DNA from: an uncultured Caballeronia sp.
Lineage (GTDB): Bacteria; Pseudomonadota; Gammaproteobacteria; Burkholderiales; Burkholderiaceae
Direction: 5' to 3'
DNA: 40,000 nucleotides
NCBI GenBank assembly: GCA_940588625.1
Contig: CALNPU010000012.1
Span: 1 to 40,000 of the forward strand
The translations under genes and the position numbers were made by a program. Numbering within the stretch: position 1 is the stretch's first letter; every line of letters starts with the position of its first letter. The notes beneath the pieces are model-generated. The model was not told where the DNA came from and ran no database searches. It saw only the letters and a list, made by a program, of their open reading frames with translations. Positions 20,136 through 32,203 of this stretch are shown piece after piece.

Positions 20136-21983
20136 CTAGTTCGCACCAACGACTTCGAGCAATTCGTCCCCGAAACGCTCGAGTTTGCGGGCGCCGATAC
20201 CAGGAATCTGGCTCAGATCCTCGATGGAATCCGGCTCGTTGCGTGCGATCTCGGCGAGCGTTGCATCGTGGAAAATCACGTAGGCTGGCACACCATCGCT
20301 CTTTGCCGTGCTCGCACGCCATGCGCGCAACCGTTCCCAGCGCGCCTTGATGCGTGGCGACATGCCTGCTGTCGGATCGGCTCGCTCGCCTGTTCGGCTT
20401 GATGACTGCCGAGTACGCGTGGGCTTCACATACTTGCGCAACGTCACGTTCTGCTCACCCTTGAGCACCGCTTTGCTTGCCTCGGTGAGAATCAACGCGC
20501 CGAAACCGTCGTGGTCGACGGCCAGATAGCCAAGCGCCACCAATTGGCGGAACACCGCGCGCCACTCTTGCTCTGAAAGCGCCGCGCCAAGTCCGAACGT
20601 GGACAGCTTTTCGTGACCACGCTGGAGTAATTTCTCGCTCCAGCTGCCGCGCAGAATGTCTATCAGGTGGCCGGCGCCGAAATGAAAACCACTGGCCTTA
20701 TACGCCCGGTACACGCACGAGAGTGCCATCTGCGTCTCGCGAGTGGCGTCCCACGATTCCGGCGGCTCGAGGCAGGTATCGCAATTCCCGCACGGCTGGC
20801 TGGCTTCGCCAAAATAACCGAGCAAACGCACGCGCCGGCACGACGCCGCTTCGCACAGCCCAAGCAGCGCGTCGAGCTTGCCGCCCTGCACGCGCTTGTG
20901 GGTATCGTCAGCGTCCGATTCGTCGATCATCTTGCGCTGCTGCACCACGTCGCCAAGCCCGTACGCCATCCACGCGTTCGCCGGCATGCCGTCACGACCC
21001 GCGCGCCCGGTTTCTTGGTAATAGCCCTCCACGCTTTTCGGCAGATCCAGGTGCGCTACAAACCGCACATTGGGTTTATCGATACCCATGCCGAAAGCAA
21101 TCGTCGCGCACATCACGATGCCCTCTTCGCGCTTGAACATTTCCTGGTGCCACTGACGCGTTTCGTACTCCATGCCCGCGTGATACGGCAGCGCGCGCAC
21201 GCCCTGCCTTTTCAGCCAGTCGGCGGTTTCTTCCACCTTGCGGCGTGACAAGCAATAGATCACGCCAGCGTCGGTGGTTTTGTCGGGATTCGTATGCTCG
21301 GCGCGGATGAAATCGAGCAACTGCGCACGCGCGTTATCCTTCTCCACGATCCGATACCGAATATTCGGACGATCAAAGCTGGAGACAAAAATACGCGCGC
21401 CGTCCAACGCCAGGCGATGCACGATTTCGTCGCGCGTAATAGCGTCGGCGGTAGCCGTCAACGCGATCCGCGGTACCGATGGAAACCGCTCATGCAGCAC
21501 CGACAACTGGATATATTCCGGTCGGAAATCGTGCCCCCATTGCGACACGCAATGCGCTTCGTCGATGGCGAACAAGCCTATGCGCATGCTCTCGATCAAC
21601 TCGAGGAAACGGGACGTCATCAGGCGTTCCGGAGCGACATACAGCAGGTCGATTTCCCCGTTACGCAACGCGCGCTCCGTTGCAGCGACTTCGGCGCCGG
21701 TGAGCGTCGAATTCAGGCACGCAGCACGCACGCCGACTTCGCTCAACGCCGCCATCTGATCCTGCATCAACGCGATCAGCGGCGACACGACAATCCCTGT
21801 GCCGAACCCGACCTCATGGCGCAACAAAGCGGGAATCTGATAACACAGCGACTTACCGCCGCCCGTCGGCATGAGCACGAGCGAGTCCCCGCCGGCGGCC
21901 ACATGATCGACGATATCGCCCTGCTGCCCCCGAAAAGCGGGATAGCCAAATACTTGCTTGAGAATTTCGAGCGAACGGGACAT
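20136..21983 (-). CDS. recQ: ATP-dependent DNA helicase RecQ
   Basis: RecQ is a 3'-5' DNA helicase of the RecF recombination and fork-repair pathway. The 615 residues contain Walker A PTGGGKS at 39-45, the DEAH box at 141-144 within [20 protein letters not shown], and the motif VI-type [13 protein letters not shown] zinc-binding cysteine cluster (C-x16-C-x2-C-x2-C pattern in [23 protein letters not shown]-type sequence, here split) begins the RQC domain at about 375-400. A C-terminal HRDC domain lies at about 530-610. ATG 21983 gives the family N-terminus, though its ribosome site is weak. It is the only non-expression gene in the run, between the rpoBC terminator and the rpsL promoter. Confidence 0.97.
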   Translation of the reverse strand: MSRSLEILKQVFGYPAFRGQQGDIVDHVAAGGDSLVLMPTGGGKSLCYQIPALLRHEVGFGTGIVVSPLIALMQDQMAALSEVGVRAACLNSTLTGAEVAATERALRNGEIDLLYVAPERLMTSRFLELIESMRIGLFAIDEAHCVSQWGHDFRPEYIQLSVLHERFPSVPRIALTATADAITRDEIVHRLALDGARIFVSSFDRPNIRYRIVEKDNARAQLLDFIRAEHTNPDKTTDAGVIYCLSRRKVEETADWLKRQGVRALPYHAGMEYETRQWHQEMFKREEGIVMCATIAFGMGIDKPNVRFVAHLDLPKSVEGYYQETGRAGRDGMPANAWMAYGLGDVVQQRKMIDESDADDTHKRVQGGKLDALLGLCEAASCRRVRLLGYFGEASQPCGNCDTCLEPPESWDATRETQMALSCVYRAYKASGFHFGAGHLIDILRGSWSEKLLQRGHEKLSTFGLGAALSEQEWRAVFRQLVALGYLAVDHDGFGALILTEASKAVLKGEQNVTLRKYVKPTRTRQSSSRTGERADPTAGMSPRIKARWERLRAWRASTAKSDGVPAYVIFHDATLAEIARNEPDSIEDLSQIPGIGARKLERFGDELLEVVGAN

Positions 21984-22081
21984 GGAGAAGACGGAGTGCG
22001 CCAAAGCGTGAGTGCCCCGATTTTACCAACGACCGGGCCGTCAAACCGTCGCATGACCCAACGTTAGCCAATCGATAGAGC

Positions 22082-22112
22082 AAAAAAAGCCGCCCGGTAT
22101 AAACCGGGCGGC
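22082..22112 (-). terminator. strong intrinsic terminator of rpoBC
   Basis: A perfect 10-bp GC-rich stem (22089-22098 with 22103-22112, 4-base loop) is followed on the transcript by seven uridines. It is among the two strongest terminators in the window and lies about 100 bases upstream of recQ, which therefore needs its own promoter; none stands out. Confidence 0.9.
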
Positions 22113-22137
22113 TTCTCGTACTAGCAGATCAGTTACC

Positions 22138-22168
22138 GAAGCCCGGACCTAAAAAAGGCCCGGACTTC
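22138..22168 (-). terminator. second hairpin directly after rpoC
   Basis: A 12-bp stem with two G-U pairs and a U-rich loop lies 6 bases after the rpoC stop. It has no U-run behind it, so it is probably a 3'-end protecting or pausing hairpin working with the terminator 26 bases further on. Confidence 0.5.
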
Positions 22169-22173
22169 AGAGC

Positions 22174-25100
22174 TTACTCCGCCGGATGCTGCTGTTCCGC
22201 AGGTGCTGCAGGTAAGGTTTCGGGCGTACCGAAATCGAACGATTCTTCCGCTGCAATCTGGTCGAAACGTTGACGATCCGACAGCTCGCGGCTCTTGCGT
22301 GCCTTGTGGAATGCGAGACCCGTACCGGCCGGAATCAGACGGCCGACGATCACGTTTTCCTTCAGACCGCGCAAATCGTCGCGCTTGCCCATGATGGCCG
22401 CTTCGGTCAACACGCGCGTCGTTTCCTGGAACGAAGCTGCCGAGATGAACGAATCGGTCGAGAGCGATGCCTTCGTAATACCGAGCAGCGCGTTCTCGTA
22501 GGTTGCGGGGATTTTGTCTTCCGCAGCCATCCGGTCGTTCTCGTCCAGCATGTCCGAACGCTCAACCTGTTCGCCCATAATGAAACGCGTATCGCCGTTG
22601 TCGACGATCTGCACACGGCGCAACATCTGACGCACGATCACTTCAATGTGCTTGTCGTTGATCTTCACGCCCTGCAGACGGTACACGTCCTGCACTTCGT
22701 CCACGATGTAACGAGCCAGCGCTTCGATACCCTGCAAACGCAGGATGTCGTGCGGGTCCGCCGGGCCATCGACAATCATTTCGCCCTTGTTGACGACCTG
22801 ACCATCGTGCACCAGCACCTGCTTTTCCTTCGTGATCAGAAACTCATGTTGTTCCCCTTCCACGTCGGTAATAACGAGACGCTGCTTGCCCTTTGTGTCC
22901 TTACCAAACGACGTCGTACCCGTGACTTCCGCCAAGATACCGGCGTCCTTCGGCGAACGCGCTTCGAACAGTTCGGCCACACGCGGCAGACCACCGGTAA
23001 TGTCACGCGTTTTCTGCGCTTCAACCGGGATACGTGCCAGCACTTCACCCACCTGCACTTGCTGACCATCCTTCACGGTGATCAGTGCGCCGACCTGGAA
23101 GCCGATCTGCACCGAATGCTCAGTGTTCGGGAACTTGACTTCTTCACATTGCGCATCGAGCAGCTTCACTTGCGGACGAACACTCTTCGTCGCTTGCGAA
23201 CCGCGACGCTTCACGTCGATCACGACGAGCGTTGAAAGCCCCGTCACATCGTCGATCTGCTTCGCTACCGTCACGCCTTCTTCGACGTTTTCGAACTTCA
23301 CCGTACCGCCCCACTCGGTGATGATCGGACGGGTCAACGGATCCCATTGAGCCAGTTGTGCACCAGCCTTGATCTGCGCGCCGTCCAGTCGCAGCAACGT
23401 TGCGCCATACGGGATCTTGTGACGTTCGCGCTCACGACCGAGGTCGTCGGCAATGATCGCTTCGCCCGAACGCGAGATGACGATCTGCTCGCCCTTCGCA
23501 TTCGTGACGTAACGCATGGTTGCCGTGAAACGCACTGTACCGTTCGACTTCGCTTCCACCGACGAAGCGATCGCCGCACGCGACGCCGCACCACCGATGT
23601 GGAACGTACGCATGGTCAACTGCGTGCCCGGTTCGCCGATCGACTGAGCAGCGATCACACCCACCGCTTCGCCAACGTTCACGCGCGAGCCACGACCCAG
23701 GTCGCGGCCATAGCACGAAGCGCACAGGCCGTAACGCGTTTCGCAGGTCAACGGCGTGCGCACGCGCACTTCGTCAATACCCAGGCGTTCGATTTCGTCC
23801 ACTGCATCTTCGTCGAGCAACGTACCCGATTCGTACAGTGTTTCCTGCGTTTCCGGATTGACGACGTCAGCCACGGTCACGCGGCCGAGAATCCGGTCAC
23901 GCAAAGCTTCGACGACTTCACCGCCTTCAACCAGCGCCTTCATGGCAACGCCGTTCGTCGTGCCGCAATCATCTTCGACCACGACCAAGTCCTGCGTCAC
24001 GTCAACGAGACGACGCGTCAGGTAACCCGAGTTCGCCGTCTTCAACGCCGTATCGGCTAGGCCTTTACGTGCACCGTGCGTCGAGATGAAGTACTGCAAC
24101 ACGTTCAGGCCTTCACGGAAGTTCGCCGTGATAGGCGTCTCGATAATCGAGCCGTCCGGCTTCGCCATCAGGCCACGCATACCGGCCAGCTGACGAATCT
24201 GAACAGCGGACCCACGAGCGCCGGAGTCGGCCATCATGTAGATCGAGTTGAACGATTCCTGCTTCGTCTGATTGCCGTCGCGGTCGACCACGGGTTCCGT
24301 AGCCAACTGCTCCATCATCGCCTTGCCGACCGCTTCCGACGTTGCCGACCAGATGTCGACCACGTTGTTGTAGCGCTCTTGCGAGGTGACGAGACCCGAC
24401 ATGTACTGACGGTCGTATTCCTTCACCTTCTTGGCTGCATCGCCAACGATCTGTTCTTTCTGCGGCGGCACGAGCATGTCGTCGACGCAAATCGAAATAC
24501 CAGCGCGCGTGGCCAGACGGAAACCCATCTGCATCAGCTGGTCGGCGAAGATCACCGTTTCGCGCAGACCGCACTTGCGGAATGCCGTGTTGATCAGGCG
24601 CGAAATTTCCTTCTTCTTTAGCGGTCGGTTCAGCACTGAGAACGGCAGTCCCGGCGGGAGAATTTCCGACAGGATCGAACGGCCAACCGTGGTTGCGTAC
24701 AGCATGATCTTCGGCACGAACTTCAGTGCGCCTTCGCTCTGGTCCGGGTTGTGGATCATTTCCGTGATCCGGACATTCACGCGCGACGCCAGCTCGACTT
24801 CCTTGTTCTCGTACGCGCGAATTGCTTCCGAGACGCCCGTGAACGTCATGCCTTCGCCCTTGCCATTCACCGCTTCACGCGATGCGTAGTAGAGGCCCAG
24901 CACAATATCCTGCGACGGTACGATCGACGGATCGCCGTTCGCCGGGAACAGGACGTTGTTCGACGCCAGCATCAGCGTACGCGCTTCCATCTGCGCTTCG
25001 AGCGACAGCGGCACGTGCACAGCCATCTGGTCACCGTCGAAGTCGGCGTTGAACGCCGCGCAAACGAGCGGGTGCAGCTGGATAGCCTTACCTTCGATCA

Positions 25101-26421
25101 GTACCGGCTCGAAAGCCTGAATGCCAAGACGGTGAAGCGTAGGCGCACGGTTCAGCATGACAGGATGTTCGCGGATCACCTCTTCCAAGATGTCCCACAC
25201 CACCGGCGTCTGGTTCTCCACTTCCTTCTTCGCAGCCTTGATGGTCGTAGCAACACCCATCACTTCGAGCTTGTTGAAGATGAACGGCTTGAACAGTTCG
25301 AGCGCCATCAGCTTCGGCAAACCGCACTGATGCAGCTTGAGCGTCGGGCCGACCACGATCACCGAACGGCCCGAGTAGTCAACGCGCTTACCGAGCAAGT
25401 TCTGACGGAAACGACCGCCCTTACCCTTGATCATGTCAGCGAGCGACTTCAGCGGACGCTTGTTCGCGCCGGTCATAGCCTTACCGCGACGACCGTTGTC
25501 GAGCAACGAATCGACGGCTTCCTGCAGCATCCGCTTTTCGTTGCGGACGATGATTTCAGGCGCCTTCAGTTCGAGCAGACGCTTCAACCGGTTGTTACGG
25601 TTGATCACGCGGCGATACAAGTCGTTCAGGTCCGACGTCGCGAAGCGACCGCCATCCAGCGGCACCAGCGGACGCAGTTCCGGCGGCAATACCGGCAGCA
25701 CTTCGAGCACCATCCAGTCCGGCTTGATGCCCGAACGCTGGAATGCTTCGAGCACTTTCAGACGCTTCGCGTACTTCTTGATCTTCGCTTCCGAACCCGT
25801 GTTCTTGAGTTCGGTGCGCAGCACTTCGACCTGTTCATCGATGTTGATCACACGCAGCAGTTCACGCACGCCTTCCGCGCCCATCTCGGCACGGAATTCG
25901 TCGCCGTACTCTTCGACTTTATTGTAGTAATCCTCTTCGGTCATGATCTGCCGCGCTTTCAGCGGCGTCATGCCCGGTTCGATCACCACGTATGCTTCGA
26001 AATACAGCACGTGTTCGATGTCGCGCAGCGTCATGTCGAGCACCATGCCCAGACGCGACGGCAACGACTTCAAAAACCAGATGTGCGCAACCGGCGAGGC
26101 CAGTTCAATGTGGCCCATCCGTTCGCGACGCACCTTGGCGAGCGTGACTTCAACGCCGCACTTTTCGCAGATCACGCCGCGGTGCTTCAGGCGCTTGTAC
26201 TTGCCGCACAGGCACTCGTAGTCCTTGATCGGGCCAAAAATCTTGGCGCAAAACAGGCCATCGCGTTCCGGCTTGAACGTCCGGTAGTTGATGGTTTCAG
26301 GCTTCTTCACTTCGCCGAAGGACCACGAGCGGATCTTGTCCGGCGAGGCCAGACCGATCTTGATCGCGTCAAAAACTTCAGGTTGTTGGACTTGCTTGAA
26401 TAGATCGAGCAGAGCGTTCAT
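22174..26421 (-). CDS. rpoC: RNA polymerase beta' subunit
   Basis: Beta' forms the clamp and half of the active site of RNA polymerase. The 1415 residues contain the N-terminal zinc ribbon with C70, C72, C85 and C88. The Mg-binding [12 protein letters not shown] has D460, D462 and D464, the same numbers as in E. coli. The second zinc site ([20 protein letters not shown]) is at about 905-925, and the trigger loop region includes [20 protein letters not shown]. It lies 21 bases after rpoB. The C-terminal ~30 residues are alanine/proline-rich and variable in the family. Confidence 0.99.
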   Translation of the reverse strand: MNALLDLFKQVQQPEVFDAIKIGLASPDKIRSWSFGEVKKPETINYRTFKPERDGLFCAKIFGPIKDYECLCGKYKRLKHRGVICEKCGVEVTLAKVRRERMGHIELASPVAHIWFLKSLPSRLGMVLDMTLRDIEHVLYFEAYVVIEPGMTPLKARQIMTEEDYYNKVEEYGDEFRAEMGAEGVRELLRVINIDEQVEVLRTELKNTGSEAKIKKYAKRLKVLEAFQRSGIKPDWMVLEVLPVLPPELRPLVPLDGGRFATSDLNDLYRRVINRNNRLKRLLELKAPEIIVRNEKRMLQEAVDSLLDNGRRGKAMTGANKRPLKSLADMIKGKGGRFRQNLLGKRVDYSGRSVIVVGPTLKLHQCGLPKLMALELFKPFIFNKLEVMGVATTIKAAKKEVENQTPVVWDILEEVIREHPVMLNRAPTLHRLGIQAFEPVLIEGKAIQLHPLVCAAFNADFDGDQMAVHVPLSLEAQMEARTLMLASNNVLFPANGDPSIVPSQDIVLGLYYASREAVNGKGEGMTFTGVSEAIRAYENKEVELASRVNVRITEMIHNPDQSEGALKFVPKIMLYATTVGRSILSEILPPGLPFSVLNRPLKKKEISRLINTAFRKCGLRETVIFADQLMQMGFRLATRAGISICVDDMLVPPQKEQIVGDAAKKVKEYDRQYMSGLVTSQERYNNVVDIWSATSEAVGKAMMEQLATEPVVDRDGNQTKQESFNSIYMMADSGARGSAVQIRQLAGMRGLMAKPDGSIIETPITANFREGLNVLQYFISTHGARKGLADTALKTANSGYLTRRLVDVTQDLVVVEDDCGTTNGVAMKALVEGGEVVEALRDRILGRVTVADVVNPETQETLYESGTLLDEDAVDEIERLGIDEVRVRTPLTCETRYGLCASCYGRDLGRGSRVNVGEAVGVIAAQSIGEPGTQLTMRTFHIGGAASRAAIASSVEAKSNGTVRFTATMRYVTNAKGEQIVISRSGEAIIADDLGRERERHKIPYGATLLRLDGAQIKAGAQLAQWDPLTRPIITEWGGTVKFENVEEGVTVAKQIDDVTGLSTLVVIDVKRRGSQATKSVRPQVKLLDAQCEEVKFPNTEHSVQIGFQVGALITVKDGQQVQVGEVLARIPVEAQKTRDITGGLPRVAELFEARSPKDAGILAEVTGTTSFGKDTKGKQRLVITDVEGEQHEFLITKEKQVLVHDGQVVNKGEMIVDGPADPHDILRLQGIEALARYIVDEVQDVYRLQGVKINDKHIEVIVRQMLRRVQIVDNGDTRFIMGEQVERSDMLDENDRMAAEDKIPATYENALLGITKASLSTDSFISAASFQETTRVLTEAAIMGKRDDLRGLKENVIVGRLIPAGTGLAFHKARKSRELSDRQRFDQIAAEESFDFGTPETLPAAPAEQQHPAE

Positions 26422-26442
26422 TGCGTCTCTCCAGTAGTCCGA

Positions 26443-29400
26443 TTAGTTCCGGTCCAGGTCGATGTCGATACCGAGCGACCGGATTTCCTTCACCAATACA
26501 TTGAACGACTCAGGCATGCCGGCGTCGATCACGTGGTCACCCTTGACCAGGTTTTCATACACCTTGGTACGACCCGCCACGTCATCCGACTTAACAGTCA
26601 GCATTTCTTGCAGCACGTACGAAGCGCCATATGCTTCGAGCGCCCACACTTCCATTTCACCGAAACGCTGGCCACCGAACTGCGCCTTACCACCCAGCGG
26701 CTGCTGCGTGACGAGCGAGTACGGTCCGGTCGAACGAGCATGCATTTTGTCGTCAACCAAGTGATGCAGTTTCAGGTAGTGCATGTAGCCCACCGTGACC
26801 GTCCGTTCGAACGGTTCACCCGTGCGGCCGTCGCTCAACTGCACCTGGTTCTTCGACTTCGTCATGCCCAACTGCTTCGCGATGTCGTCAGGGAAGGCCA
26901 GGTCCAGCGCACGTTCCATTTCGCCTTCCGTCGCGCCGTCGAACACCGGCGTTGCAAAAGGAACACCTTCGCGCAGGTTCTTCGCCAGTTCGATGATTTC
27001 GTCGTCGGTAAAGCTGTCCAGCTCTTCCTGACGGCCCGACTCGTTGTAGATCTTGGTCAGGAACGCACGCAGCTCTTCGATCTTGGTCTGACGCTGCAGC
27101 ATTTCGCCGATACGCCATCCCAGACCCTTCGCGGCCCAGCCCAGATGCACTTCGAGAATCTGACCCACGTTCATCCGCGACGGCACGCCGAGCGGATTCA
27201 GCACGACGTCGGCCGGACGGCCATTGGCCATGTACGGCATGTCTTCGATCGGCACGATCTTCGACACCACACCCTTGTTACCGTGACGGCCGGCCATCTT
27301 GTCGCCCGGTTGCAGACGACGCTTGACAGCCAGGTACACCTTGACCATCTTCAGCACGCCCGGCGGCAATTCGTCGCCTTGTGTCAGCTTCTTGCGCTTT
27401 TCTTCGAATGCCAGATCGAACTGGTGACGCTTTTGTTCGATGGAATCCTTGATAGCTTCGAGCTGTGCGGCTGCTGCTTCGTCCGCGAGGCGGATGTCGA
27501 ACCAGTGGTAGTGATCCAGATCTTCCAGGTATGGCAGGTCGATCTTCGTGCCTTTCACCAGTTTCTTCGGACCGCCGTTCGTGACCTTGCCGTTGAGCAT
27601 ACGAGCGAGACGCGAGAACGCGTCGCCTTCCACAATGCGCAGTTGGTCGTTCAAGTCCAGGCGATAACGCTTCAGTTCGTCATCAATAATCTGCTGTGCA
27701 CGCTTATCGCGCGTAATGCCTTCGCGCGTGAACACTTGCACGTCGATCACCGTTCCGCTCATGCCCGACGGCACGCGCAGCGACGTATCCTTCACGTCCG
27801 ACGCCTTCTCACCGAAGATCGCGCGCAGCAGCTTTTCTTCCGGCGTCAGTTGGGTTTCGCCCTTCGGCGTAACCTTACCGACCAGCACGTCGCCCGCTTC
27901 CATTTCAGCGCCGATGTACACAATGCCCGACTCATCGAGACGGCCGAGTTGCACTTCAGCCAGGTTCGAGATGTCGCGCGTGATTTCTTCCGGTCCAAGC
28001 TTCGTATCGCGTGCAACCACATTCAGTTCTTCGATGTGGATCGACGTGTAACGGTCTTCAGCAACGACCTTCTCCGAGATCAGGATCGAATCTTCGAAGT
28101 TGTAGCCGTTCCACGGCATGAAAGCGACCAGCATGTTCTGACCGAGCGCGAGCTCGCCCAGATCGGTCGATGCGCCGTCGGCCACGACGTCGCCACGGCC
28201 CACACGGTCGCCGACCTTAATGATCGGACGCTGGTTGATGTTCGTGTTTTGGTTCGAACGCGTGTACTTGATCAGGTTGTAGATGTCGACACCGACTTCA
28301 CCGGCAACCGCTTCATCGTCGTTCACGCGAATCACGATACGGCCGGCATCGACGTAATCCACGATACCGCCGCGGAACGCCTGCACGGTCGTACCCGAGT
28401 CGACTGCCACCGTACGTTCGATACCCGTACCGACCACAGCCTTTTCAGGACGCAGGCAAGGAACGGCCTGACGCTGCATGTTCGAGCCCATCAATGCGCG
28501 GTTCGCGTCATCGTGTTCAAGGAACGGAATCAGCGATGCAGCCACGGACACGATCTGCGACGGCGCCACGTCCATGTACTGGATACGGTCCGGCGTGACC
28601 ATCAGCGTTTCGCCCGCTTCACGCGACGAAACCAGTTCGTCGGTCAGCGTGCCGCCTTCGCCCAGCGACGCGTTCGCCTGAGCGATCACGTAGCGGCCTT
28701 CTTCAATCGCCGACAGATAGTCGATCTGATCCGTCACCTTGCTATCGACCACTTTCCGATACGGCGTCTCGAGGAAACCGTATTCGTTCAAGTGCGCGTA
28801 CAGCGCCAGCGAGTTGATTAGCCCGATGTTCGGACCTTCCGGCGTTTCAATCGGGCACACACGGCCATAGTGGGTCGGATGCACGTCGCGGACTTCAAAG
28901 CCTGCGCGTTCACGCGTCAAACCGCCCGGTCCAAGAGCCGAAACACGGCGCTTGTGGGTGATTTCCGAGAGCGGGTTCGTCTGGTCCATAAATTGCGACA
29001 ACTGCGACGAACCGAAGAACTCACGAATGGCCGACGAAATCGGCTTCGAGTTGATCAGGTCGTGCGGCATCAGGTTTTCGCTTTCAGCCTGACCCAGACG
29101 TTCCTTCACAGCCCGTTCCACGCGCACGAGGCCTGCGCGGAACTGATTCTCAGCCAACTCACCGACGCAACGCACGCGACGATTGCCCAAGTGATCGATG
29201 TCATCGACTTCGCCCTTGCCGTTACGCAGCTCGACCAGGATCTTGATGGTCGCGAGGATGTCGTCGTCCTGCAGCATCATCAGACCGGTGATTTCATCAC
29301 GGCCCACGCGACGATTGAATTTCATACGACCCACCTTCGACAGGTCGTACGCGTCTTCGCTGTAGAATAGACGGTTGAACAGCGCTTCAACGGCTTCTTC

Positions 29401-30549
29401 CGTCGGCGGCTCGCCCGGACGCATCATGCGGTAGATCGCGATACGTGCAGCCATACGGTCGGCGGTTTCGTCGATACGCAGCGTCGACGAGATGTACGGA
29501 CCCTGGTCCAGATCGTTCGTGTAGAGCGTCTGGATGTCCTTGACCTTCGACTCGCGCAGCTTCTCGAGCACCATTTCGGTGATCTCGTCGTTGGCGTTCG
29601 CGATCACTTCACCCGTTTCGCCGTCCACGACGTTCTTCGCCAGCACGCGGCCGAGCAAATAGTCTTCTGGTACCGAGATAAACTTCGTCTTCGCGACTTC
29701 GAGGTCGCGAATATGCTTCGCGTTGATCCGCTTGTCCTTCTGGACGATGACCGTGCCTTCTCGATCCTGGATGTCGAAGCGCACGACTTCACCGCGCAGA
29801 CGCTCCGGCACGAATTCCATTTGCGCGCCTTCACCCATCAGGGCGAAGTTATCGAAGACGAAGAACTTTGCGAGGATCTGTTCCGGCGTCAGGCCGATAG
29901 CCTTCAGCAGGATGGTCACTGGCATTTTCCGGCGACGGTCGACGCGGAAATACAGCACGTCTTTCGGATCGAATTCGAAGTCGAGCCACGAACCACGGTA
30001 AGGGATGATACGAGCCGAGAACAGCAGCTTGCCTGAGCTGTGCGTCTTGCCCTTGTCGTGTTCGAAGAACACACCAGGCGAACGGTGCAACTGGGACACG
30101 ATCACGCGTTCCGTGCCGTTGATGACGAACGAACCGGTCGGCGTCATAAGCGGCATTTCGCCCATGTAGACTTCCTGTTCCTTCACTTCCTTGACGACCG
30201 GCTTGCTCGGCGATTCCTTGTCGAGCAACACCAGACGTACCTTGGCGCGCAAGGCGGAGCAATACGTCAAACCGCGCTGCTGACATTCCTTGATTTTGAA
30301 TGCCGGCGGCGAAAGCATGTAGCTGACGAACTCGAGACGCGCAAAACCGTTGTGCGAAACGATCGGAAACACCGATGAGAATGCTGCTTGCAGTCCTTCT
30401 GCCTTGCGCTGAGTCCCGATGGTTTCGGCTTGCAGAAATGTGCTGAATGATTCAAGCTGGGTTGCCAGCAAGAAGGGAACCTGGTGAACGATGGGGCGTT
30501 TCGCGAAACTCTTGCGAATACGCTTCTTCTCGGTGAAGGAATATTGCAT
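26443..30549 (-). CDS. rpoB: RNA polymerase beta subunit
   Basis: Beta completes the catalytic core with beta'. The 1368 residues compare with 1342 in E. coli. The rifampicin region [20 protein letters not shown] begins at about residue 514 (D522 corresponds to E. coli D516) and is wild-type at the classical positions, including the downstream [11 protein letters not shown]. The C-terminal part contains [17 protein letters not shown] and [22 protein letters not shown]-type sequence typical of beta. It starts 370 bases after rplL, beyond a terminator and a long hairpin. ATG with GGAGATCGT upstream. Confidence 0.99.
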   Translation of the reverse strand: MQYSFTEKKRIRKSFAKRPIVHQVPFLLATQLESFSTFLQAETIGTQRKAEGLQAAFSSVFPIVSHNGFARLEFVSYMLSPPAFKIKECQQRGLTYCSALRAKVRLVLLDKESPSKPVVKEVKEQEVYMGEMPLMTPTGSFVINGTERVIVSQLHRSPGVFFEHDKGKTHSSGKLLFSARIIPYRGSWLDFEFDPKDVLYFRVDRRRKMPVTILLKAIGLTPEQILAKFFVFDNFALMGEGAQMEFVPERLRGEVVRFDIQDREGTVIVQKDKRINAKHIRDLEVAKTKFISVPEDYLLGRVLAKNVVDGETGEVIANANDEITEMVLEKLRESKVKDIQTLYTNDLDQGPYISSTLRIDETADRMAARIAIYRMMRPGEPPTEEAVEALFNRLFYSEDAYDLSKVGRMKFNRRVGRDEITGLMMLQDDDILATIKILVELRNGKGEVDDIDHLGNRRVRCVGELAENQFRAGLVRVERAVKERLGQAESENLMPHDLINSKPISSAIREFFGSSQLSQFMDQTNPLSEITHKRRVSALGPGGLTRERAGFEVRDVHPTHYGRVCPIETPEGPNIGLINSLALYAHLNEYGFLETPYRKVVDSKVTDQIDYLSAIEEGRYVIAQANASLGEGGTLTDELVSSREAGETLMVTPDRIQYMDVAPSQIVSVAASLIPFLEHDDANRALMGSNMQRQAVPCLRPEKAVVGTGIERTVAVDSGTTVQAFRGGIVDYVDAGRIVIRVNDDEAVAGEVGVDIYNLIKYTRSNQNTNINQRPIIKVGDRVGRGDVVADGASTDLGELALGQNMLVAFMPWNGYNFEDSILISEKVVAEDRYTSIHIEELNVVARDTKLGPEEITRDISNLAEVQLGRLDESGIVYIGAEMEAGDVLVGKVTPKGETQLTPEEKLLRAIFGEKASDVKDTSLRVPSGMSGTVIDVQVFTREGITRDKRAQQIIDDELKRYRLDLNDQLRIVEGDAFSRLARMLNGKVTNGGPKKLVKGTKIDLPYLEDLDHYHWFDIRLADEAAAAQLEAIKDSIEQKRHQFDLAFEEKRKKLTQGDELPPGVLKMVKVYLAVKRRLQPGDKMAGRHGNKGVVSKIVPIEDMPYMANGRPADVVLNPLGVPSRMNVGQILEVHLGWAAKGLGWRIGEMLQRQTKIEELRAFLTKIYNESGRQEELDSFTDDEIIELAKNLREGVPFATPVFDGATEGEMERALDLAFPDDIAKQLGMTKSKNQVQLSDGRTGEPFERTVTVGYMHYLKLHHLVDDKMHARSTGPYSLVTQQPLGGKAQFGGQRFGEMEVWALEAYGASYVLQEMLTVKSDDVAGRTKVYENLVKGDHVIDAGMPESFNVLVKEIRSLGIDIDLDRN

Positions 30550-30858
30550 ACGATCTCCGAATCACGGCGGGCGTTGCCGAGGCGGGATACCTCGATGACA
30601 CGACCCGGTGTTCACCGACTGAGACTCGTCGCCATACGCCCGGGGAGGACGAACGAGCCTAGAAGCTTGGTGGTTGGCCGCTACCAACCGCTGGCTGACG
30701 GCAGCGGATGCCTGTGTTGCCCGCTATCCGACCAAACTTGCCTTCTGCAGTCGCTTCAGAAGACAAAGAAAAGAATCGGCAAAATAGTCTGACCGATGTT
30801 TTTCTTTGTCTTCCGTGAGGTTTTTGTTGCCGAAACCGGCGACTTAAAGCATTGTCCC
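30550..30858. other. rplL-rpoB intercistronic region
   Basis: There is no gene in these ~310 bases. Besides the long hairpin at 30759-30813, only scattered short repeats are seen. No promoter with both boxes near consensus was found, so rpoBC is most simply fed by read-through of the rplL terminator. E. coli has a comparable attenuator and RNase III site between rplL and rpoB. Confidence 0.5.
30759..30813 (-). other. long hairpin, candidate RNase III processing site upstream of rpoB
   Basis: A perfect 14-bp stem (30759-30772 with 30800-30813) is followed by a symmetric 2x2 internal loop, a 5-bp stem (30775-30779 with 30793-30797) and a 13-base loop. The two stems together make a near-continuous 21-bp duplex. 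Position and shape resemble the E. coli rplL-rpoB RNase III site; the assignment is by analogy. Confidence 0.55.
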
Positions 30859-30901
30859 CACAAAGCAGAAAAAGGCTGGCGGTCTATTGACCGCCAGCCT
30901 T
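30859..30901 (-). terminator. terminator or attenuator after rplL
   Basis: A perfect 13-bp stem (30872-30884 with 30889-30901, 4-base loop) lies 18 bases after the rplL stop, with TTTTTCTGCTTTG following on the transcript. It is a strong rho-independent terminator by shape. Since rpoB depends on read-through, it probably sets the L12 to RNA polymerase ratio. Confidence 0.85.
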
Positions 30902-30919
30902 AGCAAAGCGCAGCGAAAC

Positions 30920-31294
30920 TTACTTGATTTCAGCCTTCGCGCCTGCTTCTTCCAACTTCTTCTTCGCTTCTTCAGCAACAGCCTTCGGTACCGATTCCTT
31001 AACAGGCTTCGGTGCGCCGTCAACCAGGTCCTTCGCTTCCTTCAGGCCGAGACCCGTCAGTTCGCGAACAGCCTTAATCACCGACACCTTGTTTGCGCCG
31101 ATTTCGACCAGGTTCACCGTGAACTCGATCTGCTCTTCAGCAACAGCGGCGCCAGCAGCACCTGCGGGGCCTGCAACTGCGACAGCAGCAGCCGACACGC
31201 CAAACTTTTCTTCGAACGCCTTGACCAGCTCGTTCAATTCCAGAACCGACATCAAGCTTACTGCTTCGAGGATGCCATCTTTTGCGATTGCCAT
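30920..31294 (-). CDS. rplL: 50S ribosomal protein L7/L12
   Basis: L7/L12 is the multi-copy acidic stalk protein that recruits translation GTPases. The 124 residues start [20 protein letters not shown] (dimerisation domain, about 1-33). An alanine/glycine/proline-rich hinge follows ([16 protein letters not shown], about 40-55), and the C-terminal factor-binding domain carries [20 protein letters not shown]-type sequence (here [14 protein letters not shown]) and [10 protein letters not shown]. It lies 75 bases after rplJ and is followed by a strong terminator, fitting the need for several copies per ribosome. Confidence 0.99.
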   Translation of the reverse strand: MAIAKDGILEAVSLMSVLELNELVKAFEEKFGVSAAAVAVAGPAGAAGAAVAEEQIEFTVNLVEIGANKVSVIKAVRELTGLGLKEAKDLVDGAPKPVKESVPKAVAEEAKKKLEEAGAKAEIK

Positions 31295-31369
31295 TTGAGA
31301 TACTCCTAAATTGAATTCGGATACAGCCAGCGATCTTGTAAGCCTAACCAGGCAACCAAGCGCGATACG

Positions 31370-31900
31370 TTAAGCAGCAACTTCCAGTTGCGCTTCAGCC
31401 GGAGCTTCAGTACCGCCACCCTTTTTCTCGGCAAGCGCGGCCAAAGCGCGCGCGAAGCCGGCAACAGGAGCTTGCATGACGTACAACAACTTGGAGAGCA
31501 GTTCTTCGTGGCTCGGGATGTTGGCGAGTGCTTGCACAGCCGCCTTGTCCATCACGTTGCCTTCGTAGGAACCAGCCTTGATGATCAACTTGTCATTGGT
31601 TTTGCCGAAGTCGTTAACAACTTTGGCAGCAGCAATTGCATCTTCCGAGATGCCGTAGATCAGAGGACCGGTCATCTGCTCGGCCAGCGGAGCGAACGGC
31701 GTACCTTCCACGGCGCGACGCGCCAACGTGTTTTTCAACACGCGGAGATACACTTGTTGCTCGCGAGCCTTTGCGCGCAGCTTGGTCAGATCGCCAACCG
31801 CAATTCCACGATACTCAGCGAGCACCATCGTCTGAGCCTTCGCGACTTGCGCGGCGACTTCAGCGACAACTGCCTGCTTGTCTTCTTTGTTCAGTGGCAC
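31370..31900 (-). CDS. rplJ: 50S ribosomal protein L10
   Basis: L10 anchors L7/L12 dimers to the stalk base and, with L12, represses its own mRNA in E. coli. From GTG 31900 the product is 176 residues, starting (M)[19 protein letters not shown]. The core contains [20 protein letters not shown] and the C-terminal L12-binding helix. The start is set by GGAGGT six bases upstream. It carries a short alanine-rich C-terminal tail after LAALAEKK. A 303-base gap without a gene precedes it and probably contains the L10 leader. Confidence 0.97.
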   Translation of the reverse strand: MPLNKEDKQAVVAEVAAQVAKAQTMVLAEYRGIAVGDLTKLRAKAREQQVYLRVLKNTLARRAVEGTPFAPLAEQMTGPLIYGISEDAIAAAKVVNDFGKTNDKLIIKAGSYEGNVMDKAAVQALANIPSHEELLSKLLYVMQAPVAGFARALAALAEKKGGGTEAPAEAQLEVAA

Positions 31901-32203
31901 GGTTAGACCTCCAATTCGATGCACCAACTTAGCGCACCGCGTTCCGTTCAACAACAGCGTCCGACCTGTCAGGAGTATTTCGACCGGCTGGTGCGCACCT
32001 CACGGCACGCGACAACCGACTTCAACCACACCAAAACTGTTCCGGGTTCGCCATCTGCGTTGGCTTGCATTAAGGTCACGCCCAACTGCTGCGCTTCCGC
32101 CAACGGTCTTTGACAACCGGTTGCTCGCCGAACTGCAGCTTGCAACCGCCCAAAGCCCTTAACGCTAGCTCACGCGAGATCGCGTCAGCCAGCGCATGAT
32201 TCT
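31901..32203 (-). promoter_or_regulatory. rplA-rplJ gap, probable L10 leader
   Basis: These 303 bases carry no supported gene. By position this is the site of the L10(L12)4-binding leader known from many bacteria. Small stems are visible, such as ACGCGA/TCGCGT at about 32173-32186 and a GGTGCGCACC palindrome near 31994-32003. I could not build the full kink-turn fold by eye and see no convincing promoter. Confidence 0.4.

Noticed and set aside
21984-22080. TTGACG with TAAAAT upstream of recQ as a promoter
   Set aside because: Spacing is only 13 bases, too short for sigma-70.
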